Notes: generated by a model from the sequence alone, not told the origin. A DNA stretch of 64,000 nt from an uncultured Methanoregula sp. (GCF_963678795.1 NZ_OY787453.1:1736001-1800000), one strand, 5' to 3'; shown: positions 1 to 9,734, numbered from the stretch's first letter. Numbers and translations: made by a program.

Positions 1-1030
1 AGGGATCGCAGGTACCGGTTCCGGCATTTTGCTCTTTTTTATCTTCCGTGTAAATCCGGTAACTCGTGATAACGAGAACCACGATCAGCGGACCCAGCAC
101 AAAACCGGCAAGACCCATGGTCATAAGACCCCCGACTATCCCGATAAACATGATGATGAAATTGATTTTTACCCTGCGGCCTACCAGTGCCGGGCGGATA
201 TAGATCTCCGGCACCAGCGATACACCAAGGTAACCTAAAACAAAGAGGAGCAATACGCCCCGGGTATCTCCCAGTGCAAGAGCATAGGCCCCGATGATGA
301 TGAATGCAACGGAAGACCCGAGGATGGGTATGAGCTCGCAGAAAGCAGCAAAAAAAGAGAAGAAGAGGATGTTGCCATAACCAAGAAGGTAGAAGACCGG
401 AAGGGCGATAAAGAATGTCAGGACGGCAATGGCTATCTGGACGATATACACCGTATACAGCGTATCGGAGGTTACATCAGATAAGCGGGTCACGTATCTC
501 TGTACCGGTTCCGGAACATGGCAGAAAAGTTTGTTCCAGATATCTTCTCCCCGGATAAACAGGATGAAGAGCGTGAAGAAGAAGACAAACATCTTGAAGG
601 CTATGAGGGGGAGGTATTCGATCAGCGTCCTGTGGTAATCGACAAAAAGTGCAGAACCCTCGCTCAGAAGTATCGCGAGATTTCCCTTGTTGAGCGGAAC
701 CCCGTATGCCATCGGATTTGTTGCAGGATTGTTGAGCCAGGTTCCGATAGTCCCGAACATTTCAGAGAGCGTCCCAGCGTTTGAAGAGAAGATGGCAAGC
801 GTGAATAAGACCGCTGCACATGAACCCACGAGGACAATGGCGGTGAGAATAACCGATGCAAAAACCGGCCGGATGCGGGCTGATAATTTTTTATATACAG
901 GATACAGGACAATTGCCAGGGAGGCCCCCAGGAGAACCATATCCATGACTGACCAGAAAACAATGATTGCAGCGAGAGAAAGCAGGACCAGGAGAATGAA
1001 CAAGTAGTACTCCGGGCGGATTGTTTTCAT
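1..1030 (-). CDS. AI-2E family transporter (3' end outside window)
   Basis: The reading frame opens at an ATG whose complement lies at 1028-1030 and runs off the left edge with no stop, so about 343 codons are visible. The protein is strongly hydrophobic: two N-terminal membrane segments, a polar middle loop, then several closely spaced membrane segments ending in a G-P-rich helix. This arrangement, with the late PILGS and GFVLGPL-type segments, fits the AI-2E/PerM transporter family (PF01594), which includes exporters and Na+/H+ antiporters. The substrate cannot be read from sequence. It is divergent from trkH, 114 bp away. The family call is fairly secure. Confidence 0.8.
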   Translation of the reverse strand, partial: MKTIRPEYYLFILLVLLSLAAIIVFWSVMDMVLLGASLAIVLYPVYKKLSARIRPVFASVILTAIVLVGSCAAVLFTLAIFSSNAGTLSEMFGTIGTWLNNPATNPMAYGVPLNKGNLAILLSEGSALFVDYHRTLIEYLPLIAFKMFVFFFTLFILFIRGEDIWNKLFCHVPEPVQRYVTRLSDVTSDTLYTVYIVQIAIAVLTFFIALPVFYLLGYGNILFFSFFAAFCELIPILGSSVAFIIIGAYALALGDTRGVLLLFVLGYLGVSLVPEIYIRPALVGRRVKINFIIMFIGIVGGLMTMGLAGFVLGPLIVVLVITSYRIYTEDKKEQNAGTGTCDP

Positions 1031-1144
1031 AGATTATTACCTAGTGGGAAGTGAAGCGTCTTAATTAATCCTGTACCATCGCGTACCTGCCCCGGGAAAC
1101 GATAGCCATAACAACATAACCCTCCCACACTCCTTGGTTACCAG

Positions 1145-2659
1145 ATGAAGCGCATCGAGCATATTGCCATGATCGCGCATGACATGGGACTCATCTTCGA
1201 GTTCCTTGGCATTGCATCCCTCCTGCCGTTCGTTGTGCTTGCAATCTTCCAGGAGTGGGATCTTATCCTCCCGCTCGCAACAGTTCCGGTTGTTTTTCTT
1301 GTCCTCGGCCGCGTGATATCACATATACCGCATGAGGATCTGGAACCTTCGTTCTCCGTGACATTAAGCGCGGTTGCACTCTCGTGGATAGCCATCGCTT
1401 TCATCGGGGCACTCCCGTTCGTGTTTGGGATGAATATGTCCTATACGGACGCAATCTTCGAAGCCATGTCCGGCTGGACCGGGACCGGCTTTACCATGAT
1501 CCAATCCCTTGACACAACGCCAAATACGCTCCTCTTCTGGCGCTCCTACATGCAGTGGATCGGCGGGATCGGGATCATCGCGTTTGGCATCTCCCTGCGG
1601 CGCAAGACCCGGGTCTCGCTCTTCCGGCTCTACCGGGCGGAAGGCAGGGAGGAGGAACTCGTCTCCGCATCGGCCTCGTCAAGCCGCCGCATGTGGATGA
1701 TTTATCTTGTCCTTACCTTTGCCTTCACCGGTCTTATCATGCTCGCGGGCATCCCGCTCTGGGATTCGCTGAACCTTGTCATGGTGGCGATATCCACCGG
1801 AGGGTTCACCCTCCACACCGGGGGCATGTTGTATTACAACAACCCCATGCTTGAAGCGCTGCTCATTCCCGTAATGCTTGCCGGGGCGATCCCGTTCAAG
1901 GTTTTTTTCCTTCTCTATCATGGCAAACTGCGGGACATGTTCCGTGACCGGACCGTAAAGACCCTCCTCCTCATCGCACTTGTCGGGTCCCTCATCACGT
2001 CGCTTGACCTCTTCATCTTCGGAAACATCACCCTGACATCTGCATTCCGGCAGGGTGTTTTTACTGCGGTTTCCGGCCTGTGCACCTGCGGCCTCCAGAA
2101 TTCAAACCCCCACTACTGGGTTACCATCCCGCTGGGTATCGTGACCATGATGATGTTCATCGGAGGAGCTATGGGGAGTGCTGCCGGTGGTGTCAAAGTG
2201 AACCGGGTGATGCTCGTCTATGAAGGAGTCAAATGGTGGTTCCGGCGTTTTTTTGTCAGCAGCCGGGTTATTGTCCCCCTCCGGTTAGGTGGAAAGACCA
2301 TGTCAAAAAAGATCTCCGATCTCGCAATCTCTAACCACCTGCTGGTCATCGTCATCTACGTGCTCACGATCTTTATTGCAACGCTTGTCTCTCTCCACCT
2401 GTACATTACCTCGTTCCGGCTGGATGAAGTTGTCTTTGAGATGGTATCTGCGCTCAGTAATGCCGGGCTCACTACCGGGTTTATCAGTGCTGCAAGCCCG
2501 ATCTCCCTGAAATGGATCTTTATCGTTCTCATGTGGCTGGGGAGACTGGAGATCGTACCGATAATCATCATCCTGATGGGCGTTATCAGGGAGATCAATG
2601 CCGACATCTCCCGCGATGAATCTGATGCATATGATGGCGGGCGTAATCACTCCCTGTAA
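1145..2659 (+). CDS. trkH: TrkH-family potassium uptake protein, membrane subunit
   Basis: This 504-residue integral membrane protein matches the usual TrkH/KtrB length. Four pore-loop segments can be recognised by their selectivity-filter glycines: TGTGFT, STGGFT, CTCGL and NAGLTTG, in that order. The C-terminal GRLEI motif is typical of TrkH. It would carry potassium across the cytoplasmic membrane, normally gated by a cytosolic TrkA subunit that binds NAD(H) or nucleotides. No trkA lies in this window, so the regulatory subunit must be elsewhere or absent. The ATG start at 1145 gives a natural membrane N terminus. It stands alone, with divergent and downstream genes unrelated to potassium. 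Confidence 0.92.
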   Translation: MKRIEHIAMIAHDMGLIFEFLGIASLLPFVVLAIFQEWDLILPLATVPVVFLVLGRVISHIPHEDLEPSFSVTLSAVALSWIAIAFIGALPFVFGMNMSYTDAIFEAMSGWTGTGFTMIQSLDTTPNTLLFWRSYMQWIGGIGIIAFGISLRRKTRVSLFRLYRAEGREEELVSASASSSRRMWMIYLVLTFAFTGLIMLAGIPLWDSLNLVMVAISTGGFTLHTGGMLYYNNPMLEALLIPVMLAGAIPFKVFFLLYHGKLRDMFRDRTVKTLLLIALVGSLITSLDLFIFGNITLTSAFRQGVFTAVSGLCTCGLQNSNPHYWVTIPLGIVTMMMFIGGAMGSAAGGVKVNRVMLVYEGVKWWFRRFFVSSRVIVPLRLGGKTMSKKISDLAISNHLLVIVIYVLTIFIATLVSLHLYITSFRLDEVVFEMVSALSNAGLTTGFISAASPISLKWIFIVLMWLGRLEIVPIIIILMGVIREINADISRDESDAYDGGRNHSL

Positions 2660-2747
2660 TCAGTGCATGCATACCGGTGCGGGACGCCCTGCAGTCACCT
2701 CATTGCTTATCTTGGTGCAGAACGAATAGTAGTGGTTACGGTGATCC

Positions 2748-3953
2748 ATGGCAGAGGTAAACATTCTCGGGACAGCGCATGTCTCGCAACAGAGCGTTGA
2801 TGAAGTCCGGGCTGCGATCGCGGAGTATAAACCGGACGTTGTTGCCGTGGAACTCGATCCCTCCCGTTTCCAGGCACTCAAACGACTGGCCAGGGACCCG
2901 ACGGTTGAAGATGTACTTGAAGTAAAAAATTTCAACTCCCTGCTCGTCCAGTGGCTCCTTGCCTACCTCCAGCGCAAGATCGGGTTCGATGTCGGCGTTG
3001 ACCCGGGCGCTGAGATGAAAGCAGCGATCGAAGAAGCCGAGAAGAACAATATCCCGATTGCCCTTGTCGACCGGGATATCCGTGTTACCCTTCTCCGGTT
3101 CTGGAACTCGATGGGTATTTTTGAAAAGATCAAGATGATCTGGGCCCTTATCATCTCCATTGCCGAAGTCGACAAAGGGCAGGAGATCGATATTGAATCG
3201 CTCAAGGATCAGAATGTCATCGATGTCGTGATGGAGGAGTTCCGCAAATTCTCCCCAAATGGTGCCCGTACCCTCATCGATGAGCGGGATGCATTTATTG
3301 CCCACCAGCTGGTCATTCTGAAAGCCCAGCGTCCCGAAGGGCGGATTCTTGCCGTGGTCGGGGCCGGCCACCGGCAGGGAATAGCGAATTACCTGGACAA
3401 CCCGGCAACACTGCCTCCCTTTGACAACCTTGTCCGGGAGCCTAAAAAATTGCCATGGGCCATGATATTCGGGTTTGCCGTCACAGCACTCTTTGCATTC
3501 CTGCTCGCGGCGATCGCATTCTCCGGTGTCGGCTGGAATGTCCTGCTCTACGCATTCCTCTTCTGGGTTGTCATTCACGGGGTTCTTGCCGCAATCTTCA
3601 CCCTGCTTGCAGGCGGGCATCCCTATTCAGCGCTCACCTGTTTCTGCGTTGCATGGATGACTTCCTTAAACCCGATGCTGCATGCCGGATGGATTGCAGC
3701 ATATGTTGAGGCGAGGGTACGGAAACCGCCGGTCACGGACTTCCGGAAGATCTACGAATCCGAAAGTCTCGGGGATATGGCAAAGATACCGCTCTTCCGG
3801 GTGGTTCTCGTTGCAGCCCTTGCCAACCTTGGCAGCCTGCTTGGAACCGTCCTGTACTTCATCTTTGTCTTCCCGGTGCTCGGGATCGATCCGGGTGTTG
3901 TTATCTCTACCGGTATCCACAACATGTGGACGTGGATTACCGGATTCTTCTGA
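2748..3953 (+). CDS. TraB family protein
   Basis: This 401-residue protein begins with the GTAHVS motif that marks the TraB/PrgY family. It keeps a later GAGHRQG motif of the same fold, and the second half (from about residue 235) holds several hydrophobic membrane segments. Bacterial TraB/PrgY reduces pheromone activity and the fold is related to Tiki/GumN proteases. The archaeal role is unknown, so membrane-bound peptidase activity is only an inference. The ATG at 2748 is the first Met before the motif. It is monocistronic, with a T-rich tract immediately after the stop at 3953. Confidence 0.87.
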   Translation: MAEVNILGTAHVSQQSVDEVRAAIAEYKPDVVAVELDPSRFQALKRLARDPTVEDVLEVKNFNSLLVQWLLAYLQRKIGFDVGVDPGAEMKAAIEEAEKNNIPIALVDRDIRVTLLRFWNSMGIFEKIKMIWALIISIAEVDKGQEIDIESLKDQNVIDVVMEEFRKFSPNGARTLIDERDAFIAHQLVILKAQRPEGRILAVVGAGHRQGIANYLDNPATLPPFDNLVREPKKLPWAMIFGFAVTALFAFLLAAIAFSGVGWNVLLYAFLFWVVIHGVLAAIFTLLAGGHPYSALTCFCVAWMTSLNPMLHAGWIAAYVEARVRKPPVTDFRKIYESESLGDMAKIPLFRVVLVAALANLGSLLGTVLYFIFVFPVLGIDPGVVISTGIHNMWTWITGFF

Positions 3954-3990
3954 TTTTTTTCGGCTCTGCAGAAATAATTTGAGAAAATTC

Positions 3991-4072
3991 TGGCGCTCCC
4001 GCGGCGCTTCCATTACCTGCAAATTGTTGAAGACCGGTAATTGCCCTGCCGTGCCGTGCTAAGGTCATGAGG
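3991..4072 (+). repeat. Structured intergenic repeat, copy A
   Basis: This is the first of three related intergenic elements (the others lie near 30.6 and 37.4 kb). They share a CCGCGGCG core, then ATTACC, a 14-18 nt loop and GGTAAT, then a GCCGTGCCG-like tail. In this copy the hairpin arms are ATTACC at 4012-4017 and GGTAAT at 4036-4041. The upstream CCCC-GGG hairpin of copies B and C is missing. The gene-free gap 3954-4280 holds little else: a T-rich tract after the TraB stop and an AT-rich TATA-like box near 4252-4260. Confidence 0.6.
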
Positions 4073-4280
4073 TATATGAGCGCTCGTAACGCAGGGATTT
4101 TCATAATTCCGGTGTGAACCGAGGTAGTTCATATCCGTTTCTCCAGAACAGATTATGCCAATCCGGTACATCGTTCCTGTAATCTGCTGCCCCATCCTCG
4201 CGTACATCACATGCAGGTTGCGGTATTCCTCCGGTGCAAAACACAACAACCATTTATGTAACGATCTCTAACTCTTTCCT

Positions 4281-5264
4281 GTGAGTTATATTATGGCAGA
4301 CCGTTTTATCCTATCCCGGAAAGGCATGATTCCGGTTGCCGCACTGGTTTTCCTTGCGCTTGCCGGCCTCGTTCTCCCGGTATCTGCGCTGAACTTATCA
4401 GCCACCCAGTATATCGGCAGCACCCCTGCCGGGGGTACCGCCAACTATGCAATCCTTGCCGGCATCCCGTGGGGCGCAGACCCTGTTGACCTTCTCATAG
4501 AGGTGGTGGGCATCGGCCAGAAACCGGATCTCCAGTACGTTGCTGTTGAACCGATCAAGGATACGTACAAATATTCAGGAAGAAAAGTTGTTTCCGTCAA
4601 CGAGGAGAACGTGCACCTTGAACCCGGGATCAAGAAACAGATTATGTTAACATTCCAGCTTCCTGCTGATATTGGGGATGAAAGCAGGTATGCCATGGTT
4701 GTCGTCCACACCATTCCTGGCAAAGCGGTGAATGCCTCTGACGTTAATATCCCGGTATTTCTTACGCCAATCGGGAGTTCCCCGACAATGGCGGGCAGCA
4801 TAACCAGTCTCGACGCCGGAACGGCCCGTGCCGGTCAGCAGGCCACGATAACGACAGGCTATAAGAATACCGGCAATATTCACCAGAACAACCTGGTGAA
4901 CACGATAACGATAAACGGGCCGAACGGTGAGGTGCTTGGAACCTATTCCGGTGAACCGCTGAGTACAGCACTTCTGCCGGAAAAAACCTTTGAATTCAGG
5001 GTTATGCCCGATAATAAGAACCTCCCTGCGGGTAACTACACGATCCTGTCAAAGATCAGCCTTGGGAGCGGACAGGTAATTGACAGGAAAACTACCACAT
5101 TTACGGTTACCCAGGATTCGAAACTTCCCGTATCCACAACGCCCGCGGGGAGTACACCGGCTGTTCCGGCAACAACCAAATCATCCCTGCCGCCGGTTCT
5201 TGGTCTTGTTGCCCTTGCCGGAGCCCTTATCATCCTCTCGTGCCGGCGACAGCAACAAAAATAA
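4281..5264 (+). CDS. Secreted, membrane-anchored surface protein, function unknown
   Basis: This 327-residue protein has an N-terminal signal peptide ending near the VSALN stretch. Its extracellular part is rich in beta-type Thr/Gly/Asn, and a Pro/Thr/Ser-rich stalk precedes a C-terminal membrane helix with a basic RRQQQK end. The layout is that of archaeal cell-surface proteins with immunoglobulin-like NEW3/CARDB-type domains (such as the GYKNTGN stretch). No enzyme motif is visible. It can start at GTG 4281 or ATG 4293. A TATA-like box at 4252-4260 would place the transcript start near 4281, so the mRNA may be leaderless from the GTG. A clear terminator hairpin follows. Confidence 0.75.
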   Translation: MSYIMADRFILSRKGMIPVAALVFLALAGLVLPVSALNLSATQYIGSTPAGGTANYAILAGIPWGADPVDLLIEVVGIGQKPDLQYVAVEPIKDTYKYSGRKVVSVNEENVHLEPGIKKQIMLTFQLPADIGDESRYAMVVVHTIPGKAVNASDVNIPVFLTPIGSSPTMAGSITSLDAGTARAGQQATITTGYKNTGNIHQNNLVNTITINGPNGEVLGTYSGEPLSTALLPEKTFEFRVMPDNKNLPAGNYTILSKISLGSGQVIDRKTTTFTVTQDSKLPVSTTPAGSTPAVPATTKSSLPPVLGLVALAGALIILSCRRQQQK

Positions 5265-5286
5265 TCCTTTTTTGATTATTTTTATT
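5260..5286 (+). terminator. Hairpin plus T-tract terminator after the surface protein
   Basis: AATAATC at 5260-5266 and GATTATT at 5274-5280 form a 7-bp stem around a T-rich loop, followed by more T residues. The hairpin overlaps the TAA stop of the preceding gene. The 5265-5456 gap holds no other clear feature. Confidence 0.6.
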
Positions 5287-5456
5287 ATCCCCAAAGATAT
5301 ACCACGATTCTTCATCATAACCGGAATATGACCGGTTCCCCGGGAAGAAGGAATCCGTCAGGATTTGAAAGACATTGCCCGGCCGGGCTCACGGATGAGG
5401 ACAGGGATAATTCATACGAATAATGCAAAGAGGTTGCCGTATCCAGGGTATGCTGA

Positions 5457-5792
5457 TCAGCGCAGTCCCGTGATCTCCCGGTCAATCCAGCACCCGATCA
5501 CGAGTTTCAGCTCATCCCGGTTCATGCCGGGCCGGTACTGCCGGCGGATGGCAGTCTCCAGGTTGTCCAGGACCGGGGAAACGATCGTAAGATAGGACTC
5601 CGGGCCTTTGAACCCCCCCGTCTTATTGAGGTGAAGCATTACGAGTTCATTGAGGTGCTCCAGTTCACCGGTCATATCGATGATACTCTCAAGGGTCTGT
5701 GCTGACGGTACCGCGGAGTGGAGTACATCCCGTTTGCCGGGATCCGTTCCGCATCCTCGCGATCCATGTTCCGGGGCTTCATGGTCGGGCAT
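5457..5792 (-). CDS. Hypothetical protein, 111 residues
   Basis: The family is not recognised. The last 70 residues look like a compact helical domain with regular Leu/Ile spacing, ending in a stretch with single Trp and Cys. The first 35 residues are Pro/Gly/His-rich and look less like a folded domain, so translation may begin at a later codon. Codon composition is consistent with the local GC-rich genes, and no longer frame competes here. It lies convergent with the surface protein and divergent from the caspase-like gene. The coding call is moderate. Confidence 0.45.
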   Translation of the reverse strand: MPDHEAPEHGSRGCGTDPGKRDVLHSAVPSAQTLESIIDMTGELEHLNELVMLHLNKTGGFKGPESYLTIVSPVLDNLETAIRRQYRPGMNRDELKLVIGCWIDREITGLR

Positions 5793-5959
5793 ACTATTGT
5801 CTCGCCGTATATCCTGATGACAGGGTTTTACCCGGGGTCAGTCCGGGTGGATACATAACATCTTTTTTTGGGAATTAAACTCTTGCGAGACCATCGGGAT
5901 CGCAAAGGTTTATGCATTGCCGGGGTCTCTCCTTGTTCATACTATCATACCGTGATCGC

Positions 5960-6664
5960 ATGTCAGGCTCCGCACTCCTTGTTATCGAAGGGCTCTGGTG
6001 GACTCCCGAGCAGAAACCCAAGCGACCCTCGGTCCTCCTTTTTCTCGAGGGACTCGAAAGTTACCGCGGCGATTTCAATATTTATTATGCAAATTTTTAC
6101 GAGAAGACCGGGTTCCGGCGGGCGCTCGAAGACGACCTCACGAATACGAGCGAGGATCGCCTTTTCCTCTATGTGGCAGCCCACGGAACCGGAAAACGGA
6201 TCGGGGGGCTCAAGGCCAAGACCGGCATGAAACTCCCGGCCATGTTCAAGGCAGTAAAAAATGCGGCAAACTATTCCAATATCGAGGGTGTCCTGATAGG
6301 TTCCTGCAGCGTTGGCAACAATATCGACGATTTCATCTCGACAACGAAGAATTCCCACATCGCATGGATCTTTGGCTATACCTGCGAGATCGGCTGGATG
6401 GCGAGCACGCTCATCGATGTCTCGATCTTCGAACATTTAATGAAACTCAAAAAAAGCGACCTGAAAGACAGGAATAAGATCCTGAACGCATTTGTCAAGG
6501 CCCTGCACCGCTTCAATGGCGATTACGTTCTCTGCAAGATGAAGGGAAAGAACATCCCCTTAAAAAATGCCATCACGCTCGTTGTCCAGCCTCGGGGATA
6601 CGGTTTCAAGGCACAGGATGAGACCGCGTACCTGCTCGAAAAACTGGGATGGGTTTCCGGATAA
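5960..6664 (+). CDS. Caspase-like (DUF6642-like) protein
   Basis: The protein has 234 residues from the ATG at 5960. That start is preferred to the in-frame ATG at 5912, because a TATA-like TTTATGCAT near 5909-5917 places the transcript start downstream of 5912. The pattern is that of a clan CD caspase-like fold: a hydrophobic strand ending in the His-Gly dyad (YVAAHG, His75), then a strand ending in GSCS (Cys116), then an S-T-T, GYT, W-M-A-S region. DUF6642 proteins show the same order. It may cut or bind peptides, but the substrate is unknown. It is a single gene, convergent with AIM24. Confidence 0.6.
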   Translation: MSGSALLVIEGLWWTPEQKPKRPSVLLFLEGLESYRGDFNIYYANFYEKTGFRRALEDDLTNTSEDRLFLYVAAHGTGKRIGGLKAKTGMKLPAMFKAVKNAANYSNIEGVLIGSCSVGNNIDDFISTTKNSHIAWIFGYTCEIGWMASTLIDVSIFEHLMKLKKSDLKDRNKILNAFVKALHRFNGDYVLCKMKGKNIPLKNAITLVVQPRGYGFKAQDETAYLLEKLGWVSG

Positions 6665-6677
6665 TCGTCAGGAAAAT

Positions 6678-7376
6678 TTATACCGGTTTGACTTTTATCT
6701 CGGGTTTTGGCAGGTACGGGATCAGGGCCGCGGCAATCTTCGCAAGGTTCATGGACTGGAGGACTACTTTTCCCGGACCCGTCAGGGTCGTGACAAAGAG
6801 ACCTTCGCCACCGAAAAGTGCTGTGCTTATTCCGCCGGCAAGGGTGATATCGTAGCTGACCGTATCCTCAAACCCGACAACAAGGCCGGTCTGGACCTTG
6901 ACCACCTCACCCGGCAGGAGGGTTTTTTCGATAATGTCCCCGCAGCAATGCAGGATGACCGTCCCCTCGCCGGTCATGCGCTGGAGAATAAACCCGCTTC
7001 CCCCAAAAAGCCCGGCCGGGATCTTTGCCGTGAACGCTATGTCCAGTTCCACGCCTTCCTCGCAGCAGAGAAACGAGGCTTTCTGTGCAATAAACTCGTC
7101 TCCCGGCACCACCCGGACGGTAAATATTTTGCCGGGCATGGTTCCTGCAAAAGATGCAAAACCTGCAGCATCCCTGGACGTAAACCGCGTAAGAAAGATG
7201 CTCTCCCCGGTCACCGCACGCTTGAGACCGGAGATGATCCCGCCCTTGAGCTGGCTGTCCATGGTCATGGAACCGCTCATGTTCACCATGGATCCCGCCT
7301 CTGCGTAGATCCCTTCGCCGGCATCCAGATCGACTTTTGCCATCTGGAGGTTGTCACCGATAATCTCGAACTTCAT
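6678..7376 (-). CDS. AIM24/TIGR00266 family protein
   Basis: The protein has 232 residues from the ATG at 7374-7376, chosen because the family normally begins MKFEIIG-like. An upstream in-frame start would add 38 unusual residues. It is rich in beta strands and glycine, with EAGSMV, GGSGF and GGEG turns typical of the AIM24 family (PF01987), which has a TRAP-like beta-sandwich. The molecular role is unknown in archaea and bacteria; a mitochondrial relative acts in inner-membrane organisation. It is transcribed toward the caspase-like gene, with 13 bp between the two stops. Confidence 0.87.
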   Translation of the reverse strand: MKFEIIGDNLQMAKVDLDAGEGIYAEAGSMVNMSGSMTMDSQLKGGIISGLKRAVTGESIFLTRFTSRDAAGFASFAGTMPGKIFTVRVVPGDEFIAQKASFLCCEEGVELDIAFTAKIPAGLFGGSGFILQRMTGEGTVILHCCGDIIEKTLLPGEVVKVQTGLVVGFEDTVSYDITLAGGISTALFGGEGLFVTTLTGPGKVVLQSMNLAKIAAALIPYLPKPEIKVKPV

Positions 7377-7553
7377 GGTATTCCTGACAGGTGATTCAAC
7401 GGAAAAGTACAAATGTGTTTGGGAATTCATCCACGGGTTATCTGACGCCGGGTTGTATTTTTGCGTGTATGACAGCAGGAGTAAAAACACTCATTTAATA
7501 CCATTCCTGCTGATCATTGTAAAAACCAACCGGTTCCGGCCAGGAGAGTCCCC

Positions 7554-9320
7554 ATGAAAATATCTGAAATACTCTGGAAAAATTCAACGATAAAGAAGAT
7601 TGGCCTTGTTATTTTTCTCATCATCCTTGCAGTGTCCGTGTTTCTCTTTATTGCCGTGTTCCAGGAGACCCAGAGCATTCTCATGGAATCGACCCAGCAT
7701 GAAGGCATCTTATCGGTTGTGACTGCGGCAGGGATTATTGATGGTGACAGGCTCGCCGGACTGCGTCCGGGCGATGAGAACACTCCTGCATACCATGACC
7801 TCCAGGATCAACTGAATCGTATCCGTAGTTCCAACACCGATATCAGGTATATTTACACCATGAACCGGGTCAACGGGACCGTTGCTTTTACCGTTGATGC
7901 CGATTACGGGAACCCGAAGGCGGTTGTGCGGGGTGCACGCATCGGCGAACCCTACTCCAAAGTCTCGCCGGCGATGCTCAACGGGTTTTCCATCCCCGTT
8001 ACCGAGCCGGATTTCACAACCGATGAATGGGGCACGGTCTTTTCCTCCTATGCACCGGTGTATAATCACCGGGGTGAAATTGTTGGCATAGTAGGTGTCG
8101 ATCTCGATTCAGGAACGCTCGCCTCGCGCATTTTTGTCCTGAAGGTCCTGTTCATTCTCGCCCTGTTCGCAACATTCCTCCTTATCGTATCGGTAGCAGC
8201 GTTTACCGCCTCCATGCAGGAACAGGCCTTCAGGGCGTTGAGGGAGAACGAGGAATACCTCAAGACGATCATGCAGTCCATCCAGGCCGGGGTTCTCATC
8301 ATCGATGCAGAAACGCATATAATAACCGACCTCAATCCCAAGGCGCTGGAGCTGATCAACGCAAAAAAAGAGGATATTGTCGGCAGGATCTGTCATACGT
8401 TTATCTGCCCGGCCGAGAAAGGCAGGTGCCCTATTACCGATCTCGGCCAGCAGGTTGACAATGCCGAACGCATTCTCGTAGATATCAATGGCAATAAGAT
8501 CCCGGTCATCAAGAGCGTCAACCGCATATCGCTTGGCGGCAAGATGATGCTGATAGAGTCCTTTGTCGATATCAGTGAAAGGAAGAAGATGGAAGAGCAG
8601 AATGCACAGCTCATCAGGGAACTCGAAGCTGCCAATGCAGAACTCAAGGATTTTGCCTACATCGTTTCCCATGATCTCAAGGCCCCGCTCCGGGCGATCG
8701 GGTCCCTCTCCCAGTGGCTCTACACGGATTACAAAGACAAATTTGACGATGACGGGAAAGCCCAGCTGGATCTTATCATCAACCGTGTCAACCGGATGCA
8801 GAGCCTGATCGAGGGGATCCTGGAGTATTCCCGTGTTGGCAGGGTACAGGAAGAAAAAGAGCCGGTCCATCTCGATAACGTGATCCGGGAAGTGATCGAC
8901 AGTCTTTCCATAACTCCGGATATCACGGTGGCAATTGATACGCCGCTTCCGGTCATTCCCTATGAAAAGACCCGGATCCACCAGGTATTCTCGAACCTGA
9001 TCGGGAATGCCGTAAAATACATGGACAAGCCGGCCGGAGAGATCCATATCGGCTGCATGCAGGAAGGAGCATTCTGGAAACTGTATGTGAGGGACAATGG
9101 CCCGGGGATCGACTCCCGGTATTACGACAAGATCTTCCAGATCTTCCAGACTCTACAGCCCCGTGACCAGGTCGAGAGTACAGGCATCGGTCTCACGATT
9201 GTCAAGAAGATCGTGGAGATGAATGGCGGCCGGATCTGGGTTGAGTCGGAAGTGGGAAAAGGAAGTGTTTTTTACCTTACCGTGCCGATATCCCAAATAA
9301 TGGATGGAGGATCTTCATGA
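7554..9320 (+). CDS. Membrane PAS sensor histidine kinase
   Basis: The protein has 588 residues. TM1 is near residues 16-36, an extracellular sensor domain follows to about 195, TM2 is near 196-220, PAS is about 235-350, a phytochrome-type HisKA has His373 in SHDLKAPL, and HATPase_c has a DNGPGI G1 box and a GIGL G2 box. It would sense an outside signal and phosphorylate itself, then hand the phosphate to a receiver. The next gene, a CheY-like receiver, overlaps its stop by ATGA, which strongly suggests they are partners. A GGAGAG ribosome binding site lies a few bases before the ATG at 7554. The signal is unknown. Confidence 0.92.
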   Translation: MKISEILWKNSTIKKIGLVIFLIILAVSVFLFIAVFQETQSILMESTQHEGILSVVTAAGIIDGDRLAGLRPGDENTPAYHDLQDQLNRIRSSNTDIRYIYTMNRVNGTVAFTVDADYGNPKAVVRGARIGEPYSKVSPAMLNGFSIPVTEPDFTTDEWGTVFSSYAPVYNHRGEIVGIVGVDLDSGTLASRIFVLKVLFILALFATFLLIVSVAAFTASMQEQAFRALRENEEYLKTIMQSIQAGVLIIDAETHIITDLNPKALELINAKKEDIVGRICHTFICPAEKGRCPITDLGQQVDNAERILVDINGNKIPVIKSVNRISLGGKMMLIESFVDISERKKMEEQNAQLIRELEAANAELKDFAYIVSHDLKAPLRAIGSLSQWLYTDYKDKFDDDGKAQLDLIINRVNRMQSLIEGILEYSRVGRVQEEKEPVHLDNVIREVIDSLSITPDITVAIDTPLPVIPYEKTRIHQVFSNLIGNAVKYMDKPAGEIHIGCMQEGAFWKLYVRDNGPGIDSRYYDKIFQIFQTLQPRDQVESTGIGLTIVKKIVEMNGGRIWVESEVGKGSVFYLTVPISQIMDGGSS

Positions 9321-9730
9321 ATCACGAGAAGGCCATACTCCTTGTCGAGGACGATATTGTCGACATGATGTCAGTGAAACGGGCACTCAAGGATCTCCAG
9401 GTGACCAACCCGCTCTTCCATGTTGAGAACGGGGAAGAAGCCCTGGAATTTTTAAGGAACCCGGCAAATGTACGGCCAGCCATAATTCTCCTTGATCTCA
9501 ACATGCCCAGGATGAACGGGCATGAATTCCTTGCCGTGGTGAAAAAAGATGAAGACCTTAAAAAGATACCCGTTATCGTTCTCACTACGTCCCGCGGAGA
9601 GATGGACAAGGTCCAGAGTTTTGAACAGGGTGTTGCAGGCTATATGATAAAACCTGTGGATTACCAGCAGTTTGTGGAAGTCATGCGGACCATCCGGCTC
9701 TACTGGACACTGAGCGAATTACCCGGTTGA
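9317..9730 (+). CDS. Single-domain response regulator (Rcp1/CheY-like)
   Basis: The protein has 137 residues forming one receiver domain. The acidic pair EDD is at 11-13, the phospho-acceptor Asp60 is in LLDLNMP, Thr is in VLTTS, and Lys is in IKPVD. There is no output domain, so it probably acts by protein contact or as a phosphate shuttle. It is the Rcp1 type commonly paired with phytochrome-like kinases. Its ATG overlaps the stop of the upstream kinase, with a GGAGG site before it, so the two are co-translated. The next kinase gene starts 4 bp after its stop. Confidence 0.93.
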   Translation: MNHEKAILLVEDDIVDMMSVKRALKDLQVTNPLFHVENGEEALEFLRNPANVRPAIILLDLNMPRMNGHEFLAVVKKDEDLKKIPVIVLTTSRGEMDKVQSFEQGVAGYMIKPVDYQQFVEVMRTIRLYWTLSELPG

Positions 9731-9734
9731 ATAT

